A DNA stretch of 10,365 bases, from NCBI GenBank assembly GCA_041674265.1, contig JBAYWC010000095.1, forward strand, positions 1-10,365, written 5' to 3'. Shown here piece by piece: positions 1 through 5,070 of the stretch. A model generated the notes under the pieces. It was given only the letters and a program-made list of their open reading frames with translations, did no database searches and was not told where the DNA came from. Origin of the DNA: QYQL01 sp041674265. Its GTDB lineage: Bacteria; Verrucomicrobiota; Verrucomicrobiia; Chthoniobacterales; Terrimicrobiaceae. Positions within the stretch are counted from its first letter, which is position 1. Each line of letters opens with the position of its first letter. The position numbers were made by a program, and so were the translations under genes.

Positions 1-509
1 GTTTTCCAGTCGAGCAGGGCCTGGGAAGCGGTCTGCTTGATGTTGACGAGGGAGCCGGATTGGGTCGGCATGTTGGCACCGGTCCACGTCCCGCCCGAAA
101 GACGCTCCAACCCGCCGGTGACCAGACCGTCAGGGACGGACGCTGTGGCGGCGGCTCGCGCGGAGGACTGCATCTGGCGCATCGCGTTGATGGCCTGGGT
201 CGTGCGGGCCAAGCGGTCCGCGGCCTTGGTTTTGGCGAGATCGGCTGCCGCAGCTCCTGCATTGGCCCTGGCGGCGGCGGCCTTGCGCCCGGAGGCCGCG
301 CTTGCTCCGCCGCGCAAAATGTCCCCGGCCTGGAGCGGAGGCGGGAAGCAGGAAAGGAGCAGGAAAGCGAAAAGCGAAAAGACGGAAACCGGAAAGCCAG
401 CAGAGAAAAATTGCGGGAAATTGTTTTGTGAATCTTCGAGCCTCTTTGTGGCAGCCCCTCCGTTCTGCTCTTCTGAACTCCGAACCACTGAACTCCCGGC
501 CACTCTCAT
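1..509 (-). CDS. Filamentous-haemagglutinin-like (TPS-domain) secreted protein, 5' end only
   Basis: This frame is open from an ATG at 509 to the window edge (169 complete codons, no stop), so the gene continues outside. Residues about 40-61 form a hydrophobic signal peptide (FSLFAFLLLSCFPPPLQAG, likely cleaved near QA/GD). Residues about 67-122 are a charged, Ala-rich, probably helical segment. From about residue 128 the sequence DGLVTGGLERLSGG, then SLVNIKQTASQALLDWK, resembles the start of the filamentous-haemagglutinin/two-partner-secretion domain (family pattern: L-x-I-x-Q-x-S-x-x-A-I-I-x-W-x-S-F-N). The role is inferred to be a large secreted adhesin or beta-helix protein. It could be a substrate of the divergent type II system or of an unseen TpsB partner. 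The start is uncertain: the roughly 39-residue stretch before the signal peptide is unusually long, no Shine-Dalgarno is obvious, and no nearer ATG exists. Codons 40-52 overlap repeat-like DNA. Confidence 0.7.
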   Translation of the reverse strand, partial: MRVAGSSVVRSSEEQNGGAATKRLEDSQNNFPQFFSAGFPVSVFSLFAFLLLSCFPPPLQAGDILRGGASAASGRKAAAARANAGAAAADLAKTKAADRLARTTQAINAMRQMQSSARAAATASVPDGLVTGGLERLSGGTWTGANMPTQSGSLVNIKQTASQALLDWK

Positions 510-519
510 CCCGCATTCG

Positions 520-542
520 CCCGCAGGAGGCAGGCTGCCGGG
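520..542. repeat. Short palindrome near the haemagglutinin-like start
   Basis: CCCG at 520-523 pairs with CGGG at 539-542, and GGCAG at 529-533 pairs with CTGCC at 535-539 around one G. The style is like the CCCGCC-TGC-GGCGGG hairpin in the gspI leader (1640-1654), so it may be a dispersed element. The AGGAGG inside it could also act as a ribosome binding site for the GTG at 542. Confidence 0.35.
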
Positions 543-639
543 TGAGACCTGACGCGGGTCAATTTGGAGAATGTTCGGGCGCATGGGCAAAGTCGCCCAG
601 CATCTTCCGCGAGACCCTCCGTCCGCAAAAGCGGGCGAA

Positions 640-657
640 TGTTACAAATTCGTCACA
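640..657 (+). promoter_or_regulatory. Pho-box-like direct repeat upstream of gspG
   Basis: TGTTACA (640-646), AATT (647-650) and CGTCACA (651-657) form two 7-nt half sites with a 4-nt spacer, an 11-bp period. This is the layout of PhoB binding sites (CTGTCAT-N4-CTGTCAT and relatives with TGTCACA). The same DNA is also a near-perfect inverted repeat: GAATGTTAC (637-645) and GTCACATTC (652-660) match at 8 of 9 positions. It could therefore bind a dimeric regulator of another family. A weak -10-like TGCAAT lies at 663-668. Placement ahead of the operon and behind a divergent secreted-protein gene fits a shared control site. The regulator identity is inference. Confidence 0.35.
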
Positions 658-712
658 TTCCCTGCAATCAACGGGCTTGAAGAGTTCCCGATTTTCGGCG
701 AGTTTCTGTTTT

Positions 713-1159
713 GTGAAGCGACCTTCGAGAATTCTCCTGACGACATGCGGCTACACACTTTTTGAGATCATGCTCGTGCTGGGCATCATCGCGGTGCTGG
801 TGGGGTCCGCGATTTACATGCTCGTCGGCAACATTGACGTGGCAAAGGACCAGCGTGTCGAGAGCGACATCCAGGCGATCTCGATGCAGTTGCGCACCTA
901 CGAGATGCTGAATTACCGCAAGCCGACGACGGAGCAGGGGCTCAAGGCGCTTGTCCAGCAACCCGCCTCGGATCCCAAGCCCCGGAAGTGGAAGCAACTC
1001 ATGAAGGCCGTGCCCCTGGACCCCTGGGGTGCGGAGTATGTCTATCGCAATCCGGGCAAGCTCAGCCCGGGCGGTTACGATCTGTATTCGCTCGGCCCCG
1101 ACGGCAGGGAAAGCGATGACGACCTGGGAAAAGAGACGAATGGGCCTTCCTCGAACTAG
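713..1159 (+). CDS. gspG: Major pseudopilin GspG, type II secretion
   Basis: GspG polymerises into the periplasmic pseudopilus that pushes substrates through the secretin. Using the GTG at 713 the leader is 13 residues (VKRPSRILLTTCG), basic and typical in length, followed by the mature N-terminus YTLFEIMLVLGIIAVLVG with Glu at +5 and Gly at -1. Tyr at +1 instead of Phe is unusual. The GspG hallmarks are clear: PTTEQGLKALVQQP, then PLDPWGAEYVYRNPG, and an acidic C-terminal loop (DGRESDDDLG) matching the calcium-binding end of the family. The mature protein is about 135 residues, the usual size. The start is uncertain because only a weak GGCGAG lies upstream (697-702). TTG 677 and GTG 542, which has a better AGGAGG, are in the same frame. 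The end overlaps gspH by 20 nt. Confidence 0.93.
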   Translation: MKRPSRILLTTCGYTLFEIMLVLGIIAVLVGSAIYMLVGNIDVAKDQRVESDIQAISMQLRTYEMLNYRKPTTEQGLKALVQQPASDPKPRKWKQLMKAVPLDPWGAEYVYRNPGKLSPGGYDLYSLGPDGRESDDDLGKETNGPSSN

Positions 1160-1583
1160 GGAGGCTTACACGCTGCTCGAAGTCCTCCTCGCCCTGGGCG
1201 TGGTCGCCGTCCTGCTCGGCATCACCATCCCCTACTTTGCGGATTCGTTTGGCAAAACTCCCGGCGAGGAAGCGTCGGAGGAAATCGCCAAAGCGGTCCA
1301 AGGCGTGCGGAACAGCGCATTGGAGAAAGGCGAGACCCGCCAGATGGGCATTTCCGAAAATGGCCTCCAGATCGATCCGGTGAAAGCCGTGAAGCTTCCC
1401 GCGGGCTGGAAGCTGGAGATCCGGAGGATGACCGAATCCAAATTCCGCAAGCCCGCCAAGAAGGAGATGTGGTCATTCAACGGCGCCGGGATTTGCGAGC
1501 CTGTGACGATCAAACTCCACGGGCCCAAGGAGTCGATCGAACTCCTTTTCGACCCGCTTACCGGACTCGTGATCGATGAGTAA
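1140..1583 (+). CDS. gspH: Minor pseudopilin GspH
   Basis: This 147-residue prepilin-like protein has a very short leader, MGLPRTREA, then YTLLEVLLALGVVAVLLG with Glu at +5. Ala rather than Gly sits before the cleavage point. The C-terminal half (GISENGLQID, then WSFNGAGICEPVTIKL, then SIELLFDPLTGLVIDE) resembles the beta-rich GspH fold with its closing 'D-x-x-T-G' strand. GspH is a minor pseudopilin placed between the tip complex and the GspG shaft. The ATG at 1140 lies inside the end of gspG (20-nt overlap), the only ATG placing a normal leader just before the hydrophobic segment. The stop overlaps gspI by 8 nt. Assignment rests on the prepilin N-terminus, the C-terminal pattern and the position between gspG and gspI. 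Confidence 0.83.
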   Translation: MGLPRTREAYTLLEVLLALGVVAVLLGITIPYFADSFGKTPGEEASEEIAKAVQGVRNSALEKGETRQMGISENGLQIDPVKAVKLPAGWKLEIRRMTESKFRKPAKKEMWSFNGAGICEPVTIKLHGPKESIELLFDPLTGLVIDE

Positions 1584-2073
1584 GAAAAGTCGGAAGCCGG
1601 AAGCCGGAAGCCGGAAGCGGGCCGCTTTGCGTCCGGGTGCCCGCCTGCGGCGGGTGGATTCCTTTCGCATTTCCCATTTCGCATTTCAAACTGCTCCGCG
1701 ATCCTGCGGAGCCTTCACGCTTTTCGAGGTTTTGATCGCGCTGGGTGTCTTTGCGATTGCCGTGACCGGTCTGGCAATCGCCTTGGACAGCGCGGTGATG
1801 GCGGCCTTCGAAGCCCGCGAGCGGGTGCTGGCACGGGTGGTTTTGGAATCCCGTCTTTCCGCCGCGATGAGCGACCCCCCGCTGAATGGCCGCCGCGTCA
1901 TCGAAGCCCGCGACAACAACGGGGTGAGGGTGGAGGAAACGCTGGAGACATTCGATGCCAAGACGACGAATGGAACGCCGGTGACGGGGCTTTGGAAGCT
2001 CAAGGTCTCCGCCGACTGGGGCCGCCGCGACAAGGGCAAGGAAACCGCGGAAATCCTTCTTTTCAGGCCATGA
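1576..2073 (+). CDS. gspI: Minor pseudopilin GspI with repeat-built leader
   Basis: This 165-residue protein has a type IV prepilin N-terminus (FTLFEVLIALGVFAIAVTGL, Glu at +5, Ala at -1). The GspI-type body includes EARERVLARVVLESRLSAAM followed by a 'DPPLNGRRV' turn, and a closing beta strand. GspI nucleates the GspI-J-K tip of the pseudopilus. The leader is 46 residues, very long and basic. Its DNA consists largely of four CGGAAGC heptamers, a CCCGCC-TGC-GGCGGG hairpin and a TTTCGCA-type heptamer array. The translated leader is probably removed by prepilin peptidase, so it need not carry a function. The start ATG overlaps the gspH stop (ATGAGTAA), suggesting translational coupling. The stop overlaps gspJ by ATGA. 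Confidence 0.88.
   Translation: MSKKSRKPEAGSRKRAALRPGARLRRVDSFRISHFAFQTAPRSCGAFTLFEVLIALGVFAIAVTGLAIALDSAVMAAFEARERVLARVVLESRLSAAMSDPPLNGRRVIEARDNNGVRVEETLETFDAKTTNGTPVTGLWKLKVSADWGRRDKGKETAEILLFRP
1591..1618 (+). repeat. Heptamer tandem array CGGAAGC x4 in gspI leader
   Basis: Four exact head-to-tail copies of CGGAAGC fill 1591-1618. They lie inside the translated leader of gspI (KPEAGSRK). Because 7 is not a multiple of 3, gain or loss of one copy would shift the frame of everything downstream of the 1576 ATG. Confidence 0.95.
1640..1654. repeat. GC-rich hairpin CCCGCC-TGC-GGCGGG in gspI leader
   Basis: A perfect 6-bp inverted repeat with a 3-nt loop lies between the two heptamer arrays of the gspI leader. 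There is no T-run after it and it is inside a gene, so it is not a rho-independent terminator. It looks like a short dispersed palindrome. Confidence 0.7.
1663..1687 (-). repeat. Heptamer array TTTCGCA/TTTCCCA/TTTCGCA, inverted relative to the gspJ array
   Basis: Three 7-bp units and a partial fourth (TTTC) are translated as part of SFRISHFAF in the GspI leader. Read on the minus strand, this segment matches 2086-2110 in the gspJ leader at 24 of 25 positions. The pair is therefore a long-range inverted repeat flanking the mature GspI coding sequence. Confidence 0.9.
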
Positions 2074-2801
2074 CAAGGAGAATGCGAAATGCGAAATGCG
2101 AAATGCGAAATGTGCTTCCGCGCGCCACTTCATCCTTTATCCTTCATCCTTCATCCTTTTCTTCCGCCTTCACGCTTTTCGAGGTGATCCTGTCGCTGAT
2201 GATTCTCGCGCTTCTGACCGGCGCTGTTTATTCGATCACATCCGCGGCGACGGAGACGAGCAGGGCCACACTGGAGGAGCAGGTTTCCGTGCGGCGGATG
2301 GAGGCCTTCCTCAAGGTGACGCGCGACGCGTTTCTCAATCTGCCGCACGAGGGCAGAGTCCATCTCCGGTTTTCCAAATCGCCCACCGGAGCCCCGGTTC
2401 CGGAAATCATCTTCGAGGAGGCGTCCGGATTGTTCGGGATTCCGAGCCTGGGTGGCGGCTCGCTGGTCCTTGCCGCGCGGCCGCGGGCGGACGGTTCGCG
2501 GACGATGTCCCTTCTGCGCGTGCCCAAGGATCTCCAAGGGACCGAGCTGGAAAACTTGAAGCAGGGAAATTCCTGGATCCCCCTGCTTCCGCGGGTGGAG
2601 AAGGTCAAATGGTCGTTCTTTGCCAATGGCGAGTGGAAAGAGGAGTGGCTGCCCGAGAACGGCCGTCCGCTGGCCGCGCGCCTTGAGCTGGAATATCTCG
2701 ATATGGCGGGCTCGAAAATCGACAGCCAATTTTGGATTCCCCCGCTTTCCGCCGTGCCCCGGGAGCAACCGCCGTCTCCGACCCCGAACCCTTCGCCATG
2801 A
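2070..2801 (+). CDS. gspJ: Minor pseudopilin GspJ with repeat-built leader
   Basis: The protein is 243 residues with the prepilin N-terminus FTLFEVILSLMILALLTG (Glu at +5, Ala at -1), then a long helix and a beta-rich domain ending in a strand-rich WSFFANGEWKEEW and ARLELEYLD segment, as in GspJ. GspJ is a pseudopilus tip component that binds GspI and GspK. The chosen ATG at 2070 forms an ATGA overlap with the gspI stop. AAGGAG at 2075-2080 sits just downstream, and five further ATGs spaced by 7 nt occur in the repeat (2082, 2089, 2096, 2103, 2110). Of these only 2082 and 2103 are in frame, so the true start could be 2103. The leader of about 33 residues is encoded mostly by ATGCGAA and TTCATCC heptamer arrays. 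The C-terminal tail is Pro-rich. Confidence 0.87.
   Translation: MTRRMRNAKCEMRNVLPRATSSFILHPSSFSSAFTLFEVILSLMILALLTGAVYSITSAATETSRATLEEQVSVRRMEAFLKVTRDAFLNLPHEGRVHLRFSKSPTGAPVPEIIFEEASGLFGIPSLGGGSLVLAARPRADGSRTMSLLRVPKDLQGTELENLKQGNSWIPLLPRVEKVKWSFFANGEWKEEWLPENGRPLAARLELEYLDMAGSKIDSQFWIPPLSAVPREQPPSPTPNPSP
2082..2109 (+). repeat. Heptamer tandem array ATGCGAA x4 at the gspJ start
   Basis: Four exact ATGCGAA copies, with a fifth degenerate ATGTGCT at 2110, give five ATG codons exactly 7 nt apart that cycle through all three frames. It lies just after the AAGGAG at 2075-2080. Positions 2086-2110 are the complement, at 24 of 25 positions, of the array at 1663-1687. Confidence 0.95.
2129..2156 (+). 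repeat. Heptamer tandem array TTCATCC x4 in gspJ leader
   Basis: The units TTCATCC, TTTATCC, TTCATCC, TTCATCC are contiguous and translated as SSFILHPSSF directly before the prepilin cleavage region. The unit is pyrimidine-rich and unrelated in sequence to the ATGCGAA array 20 nt upstream, but has the same period and copy number. Confidence 0.95.
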
Positions 2802-3862
2802 ACGGAGCACCTGCCAAGATGAATGTCCGAAATGGAGGGACGACCGCCGTGTCGTCCGTGGATGAAGCCGGACCGGACAGCGCCGGTCCCTCCACGGTTC
2901 CGGCAATGACAAGTGGCGGCCGCTCCCGCTCGCGGGGAAAACGTTGGAGGCAGCCCGGTCGCCGGCCCCTGCACGGACTGGCTCTTCCACTGGTGCTCTG
3001 GAGCATTGCCTTTCTCGCGGGCCTGGTGGTCCTGGTCGCGGGCGTGGTGGGAGATTGGGTCCATGCGGAAATCCGGGCGGAAAAGACGTTCCGTGCCCGG
3101 CAGATGGCTCTCAGCGGGATCGCCATCGGGTTGAGCCCGCAAATCAAGACCGGGGATCCCTTGCTGAAAAACGGAAGCCCAGAAAGCGAGGGATTCGAGG
3201 TGAAGCTCGCGGACGAATCCGGGAAGCTCAACCCGAACTTCTGGATCACCCAGAACAACCGCGATATTTTCATCCGCCTTTTTGAATCGTGGAACGTGGA
3301 GGACGAACTCCGCGACCTGGCGATTGACGGACTGGTGGACTGGGTGGATGGCGATGACTTCCGCTCGCTGCACGGAGCGGAACGTGGCGAGTATGAAGCT
3401 GTGGGTCGGCCGGGTTTCCCCGCAAACCGCCCTCTCCTGAACATTCGGGAAATGGAGGCGGTTCTCGGCATGGACGAGGTATTGGCCGCAAAAAAGGACT
3501 GGCGAAGTGATTTCACGGTCTGGTATAACGGAAAAATCAACATCCAATATGTTTCCCAGCCGCTGTTGGAGGAACTGGCAGAATTGACCCCCAATCAATG
3601 CCGCGCACTTTTCGAGTTGCGTGCGGGGCCGGATGCCATTGAGGGTAACGACGACGACGTCAAATTTGAATCCATCGGGGAGGCGGCTGGCCTTGTTGGC
3701 GTGGGGGGGCGCCAATTGGAAGCACTCGAGGCATTCTTTGACGTGGCCGGTTCGGTCCGGCGGATCGAGAGCACCGGCTTCTGCAATGGGATCAAACACA
3801 AGATTGTCGTTATTTCTCCGGAGAACAGCGGGGGCCGGATCATGAACTGGGAGGAGGAATGA
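2798..3862 (+). CDS. gspK: Pseudopilin tip protein GspK
   Basis: GspK (354 residues from the ATGA overlap at 2798) caps the pseudopilus tip. The leader ends in a basic stretch and HG, and the mature protein begins LALPLVLWSIAFLAGLVVLV with no Glu at +5, the usual GspK exception. Family signs follow: DESGKLNPNFWI, DGLVDWVDGDDF, then GAERGEYEAVGRPGFPANRPLLNIREMEAVLGM, a SAM-like helical region, and a second domain around GKINIQYVSQPLLEELAEL. The leader from 2798 would be 60 residues, and its first part is a palindromic repeat element (2833-2894). An in-frame ATG at 2906 would give a more normal 24-residue leader and leave the element untranslated. Coupling to gspJ favours 2798. The 3' end contains GGAGGAGG (3850-3857), the ribosome binding site of gspL. 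Confidence 0.92.
   Translation: MNGAPAKMNVRNGGTTAVSSVDEAGPDSAGPSTVPAMTSGGRSRSRGKRWRQPGRRPLHGLALPLVLWSIAFLAGLVVLVAGVVGDWVHAEIRAEKTFRARQMALSGIAIGLSPQIKTGDPLLKNGSPESEGFEVKLADESGKLNPNFWITQNNRDIFIRLFESWNVEDELRDLAIDGLVDWVDGDDFRSLHGAERGEYEAVGRPGFPANRPLLNIREMEAVLGMDEVLAAKKDWRSDFTVWYNGKINIQYVSQPLLEELAELTPNQCRALFELRAGPDAIEGNDDDVKFESIGEAAGLVGVGGRQLEALEAFFDVAGSVRRIESTGFCNGIKHKIVVISPENSGGRIMNWEEE
2833..2894. repeat. Double-hairpin palindromic element in gspK leader (REP/MITE-like)
   Basis: The outer arms TGGAGGGAC (2833-2841) and GTCCCTCCA (2886-2894) are perfectly complementary over 9 bp. Inside are two tandem hairpins of the same geometry: GGACGAC-CGCCGT-GTCGTCC (2838-2857) and GGACCGG-ACAGCG-CCGGTCC (2870-2889), each with a 7-bp stem and 6-nt loop, separated by 12 nt. 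The outer stem and the inner hairpins are partly mutually exclusive. It is translated as part of the GspK leader if the gene starts at 2798. The design resembles a REP/BIME pair or a small non-autonomous element. No transposase is present. Confidence 0.8.
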
Positions 3863-5070
3863 GCGCCCCGGAATCCATTCTCCGACCCGGTGCCGCAGGG
3901 TGGGAACTCTGGCGATTTCCGTCCAAAGACGCTCCCGAGGTCGAGAGGAATCCCGGGGCCAAAGCGATTGCTTCCGCGCCACAGCTTCTGCTGGCTCTTC
4001 CCACGCGAAGCCTGATGGCCATCCCACTCTGGGTCGCCTCGCAGGGAGATCCCCGGGAATTGGCCGGGCTGGAGCTCTCCGGACGGCATCTTATCAACCG
4101 CGACAGCGAGGTGCGGATTATTCCCGTTGATTCCTCGGACGGGAGGTCGCTGGTCCTGGCGATTGCCGTTGGTGATGACTCGCCGGCGGCCGAGTATTTT
4201 CCGAGGGCCCGGTTCTTCGACATCCCGGCCCGGTTGTTCGATCCGGGCGCGTCCGACGTGTTGGTTTGGCGCGAGTCCGGTGATCTGGTCTATGCCTTCT
4301 ACAAAAACCGGCGTTGCGCGTATTTCTCCGCCAGCGGTGAATCTTCGCCGGGCCCGGCCTTCTGCGGGCTGGTCCTGAGGGCGGCGCTTCGGTTGCGGGT
4401 CGAGCAGGTTCTCGGGGGACTGCCTTCCTCGGTCCGCATGATCGGGGACTTTTCCGGGGCCGACTGCCAGGCCATCGGAAACGGGCTGCGCCTCACCGTG
4501 GAATGCATCAACCCGGAACCTCCTCCATCGAGGCCCGCTGATCCCGCGGATGTCGCCCCCCCGGCCGCCCTCCGGGCGGGCGCGAAACGCAGGGGCGCCA
4601 GAAAAATGGCGGTCGTTGCGTCGGCAGGTTTGGCTGCTTACCTCCTGCTGGCAGCGGCGCTTGGAGGGGATCTTCTTCTCAAGAGGGTCCAGCTCGATCA
4701 GCTCAATAAAACCGCCGGCGCGATCGCCCCCGAAGCGGAGCAGGCGAAAAATCTGGTGACGGAGTGGAAGGAATTCCAGCCGGCCATCCATCCGCAGAGT
4801 TTCGCGCTCGACCAGCTCGCGGCCGTGGCGGCGGAGCTTCCGGGCGATCAGGTGCGCCTGACCCAATTCGCCCTGGAAAACGGTCGGCTGATTCTTTCCG
4901 GAGAAGCCGCGGACATCGCCGAAGCGTATTCCTTTTTGGAACGTGTCAAGAAATCCGCCGTGCTTCAGAACTATGACTGGACGTCCCGCCAGCCACAACT
5001 GGCCGGAAAAAACAAAGTTCGATTTGAAATGGAAGGAGTCCGCCCCGATGCGCAAGCTCGCAACGAATGA
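3859..5070 (+). CDS. gspL: Inner-membrane platform protein GspL
   Basis: The protein has 403 residues. Residues 1 to about 215 form a cytoplasmic domain that fits the actin-like GspL fold, with no individual motif strong enough to prove it. A Pro-rich linker (219-236) and a basic patch (GAKRRGARK) lead to one transmembrane helix at about 250-273. A periplasmic domain with a coiled-coil start (to about 310) and a PilN/GspL-type ferredoxin-like module (LIL-SGEAADIAEAYSFLERV) follows. GspL recruits the ATPase GspE to the membrane and binds GspM. The start is well supported: ATGA overlap with gspK and GGAGGAGG one base before the ATG. Position between gspK and gspM supports the call, since GspL sequences are poorly conserved. 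The stop overlaps gspM by 23 nt. Confidence 0.82.
   Translation: MSAPESILRPGAAGWELWRFPSKDAPEVERNPGAKAIASAPQLLLALPTRSLMAIPLWVASQGDPRELAGLELSGRHLINRDSEVRIIPVDSSDGRSLVLAIAVGDDSPAAEYFPRARFFDIPARLFDPGASDVLVWRESGDLVYAFYKNRRCAYFSASGESSPGPAFCGLVLRAALRLRVEQVLGGLPSSVRMIGDFSGADCQAIGNGLRLTVECINPEPPPSRPADPADVAPPAALRAGAKRRGARKMAVVASAGLAAYLLLAAALGGDLLLKRVQLDQLNKTAGAIAPEAEQAKNLVTEWKEFQPAIHPQSFALDQLAAVAAELPGDQVRLTQFALENGRLILSGEAADIAEAYSFLERVKKSAVLQNYDWTSRQPQLAGKNKVRFEMEGVRPDAQARNE

Larger units (their letters stand above)
510..712. other. Divergent intergenic region between the haemagglutinin-like gene and gspG
   Basis: About 200 bp separate the two divergent genes if gspG starts at 713. The region holds a short palindrome (520-542) and a Pho-box-like direct repeat (640-657). 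The gspG frame is open upstream as far as 302. A GTG at 542, 11 nt after AGGAGG (525-530), and a TTG at 677 are therefore alternative gspG starts that would place part of this region inside the gene. I see no protein family in the translated extension and no convincing -35/-10 pair. Confidence 0.6.

Noticed and set aside
130..516. Antisense 128-codon frame starting at ATG 516
   Set aside because: It is the +1 shadow of the haemagglutinin-like gene. Only the frame of ATG 509 gives a signal peptide followed by TPS-like sequence.
302..712. Upstream extension of the gspG frame to an ATG at 302
   Set aside because: It would overlap the divergent haemagglutinin-like gene, has no conserved content and gives an absurdly long prepilin leader.
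571..765. 64-codon plus-strand ORF across the gspG leader
   Set aside because: No recognisable motif, and it overlaps the gspG leader in another frame.
1591..2156. Possible CRISPR array
   Set aside because: The repeats are contiguous 7-bp units with no unique spacers.
2228..4027. Very long minus-strand open frames (also 3595-5514, 6267-7955, 8301-9932)
   Set aside because: They are antisense to confidently assigned gsp genes, are Arg/Gly/His-rich without domains, and are typical shadows in GC-rich DNA.
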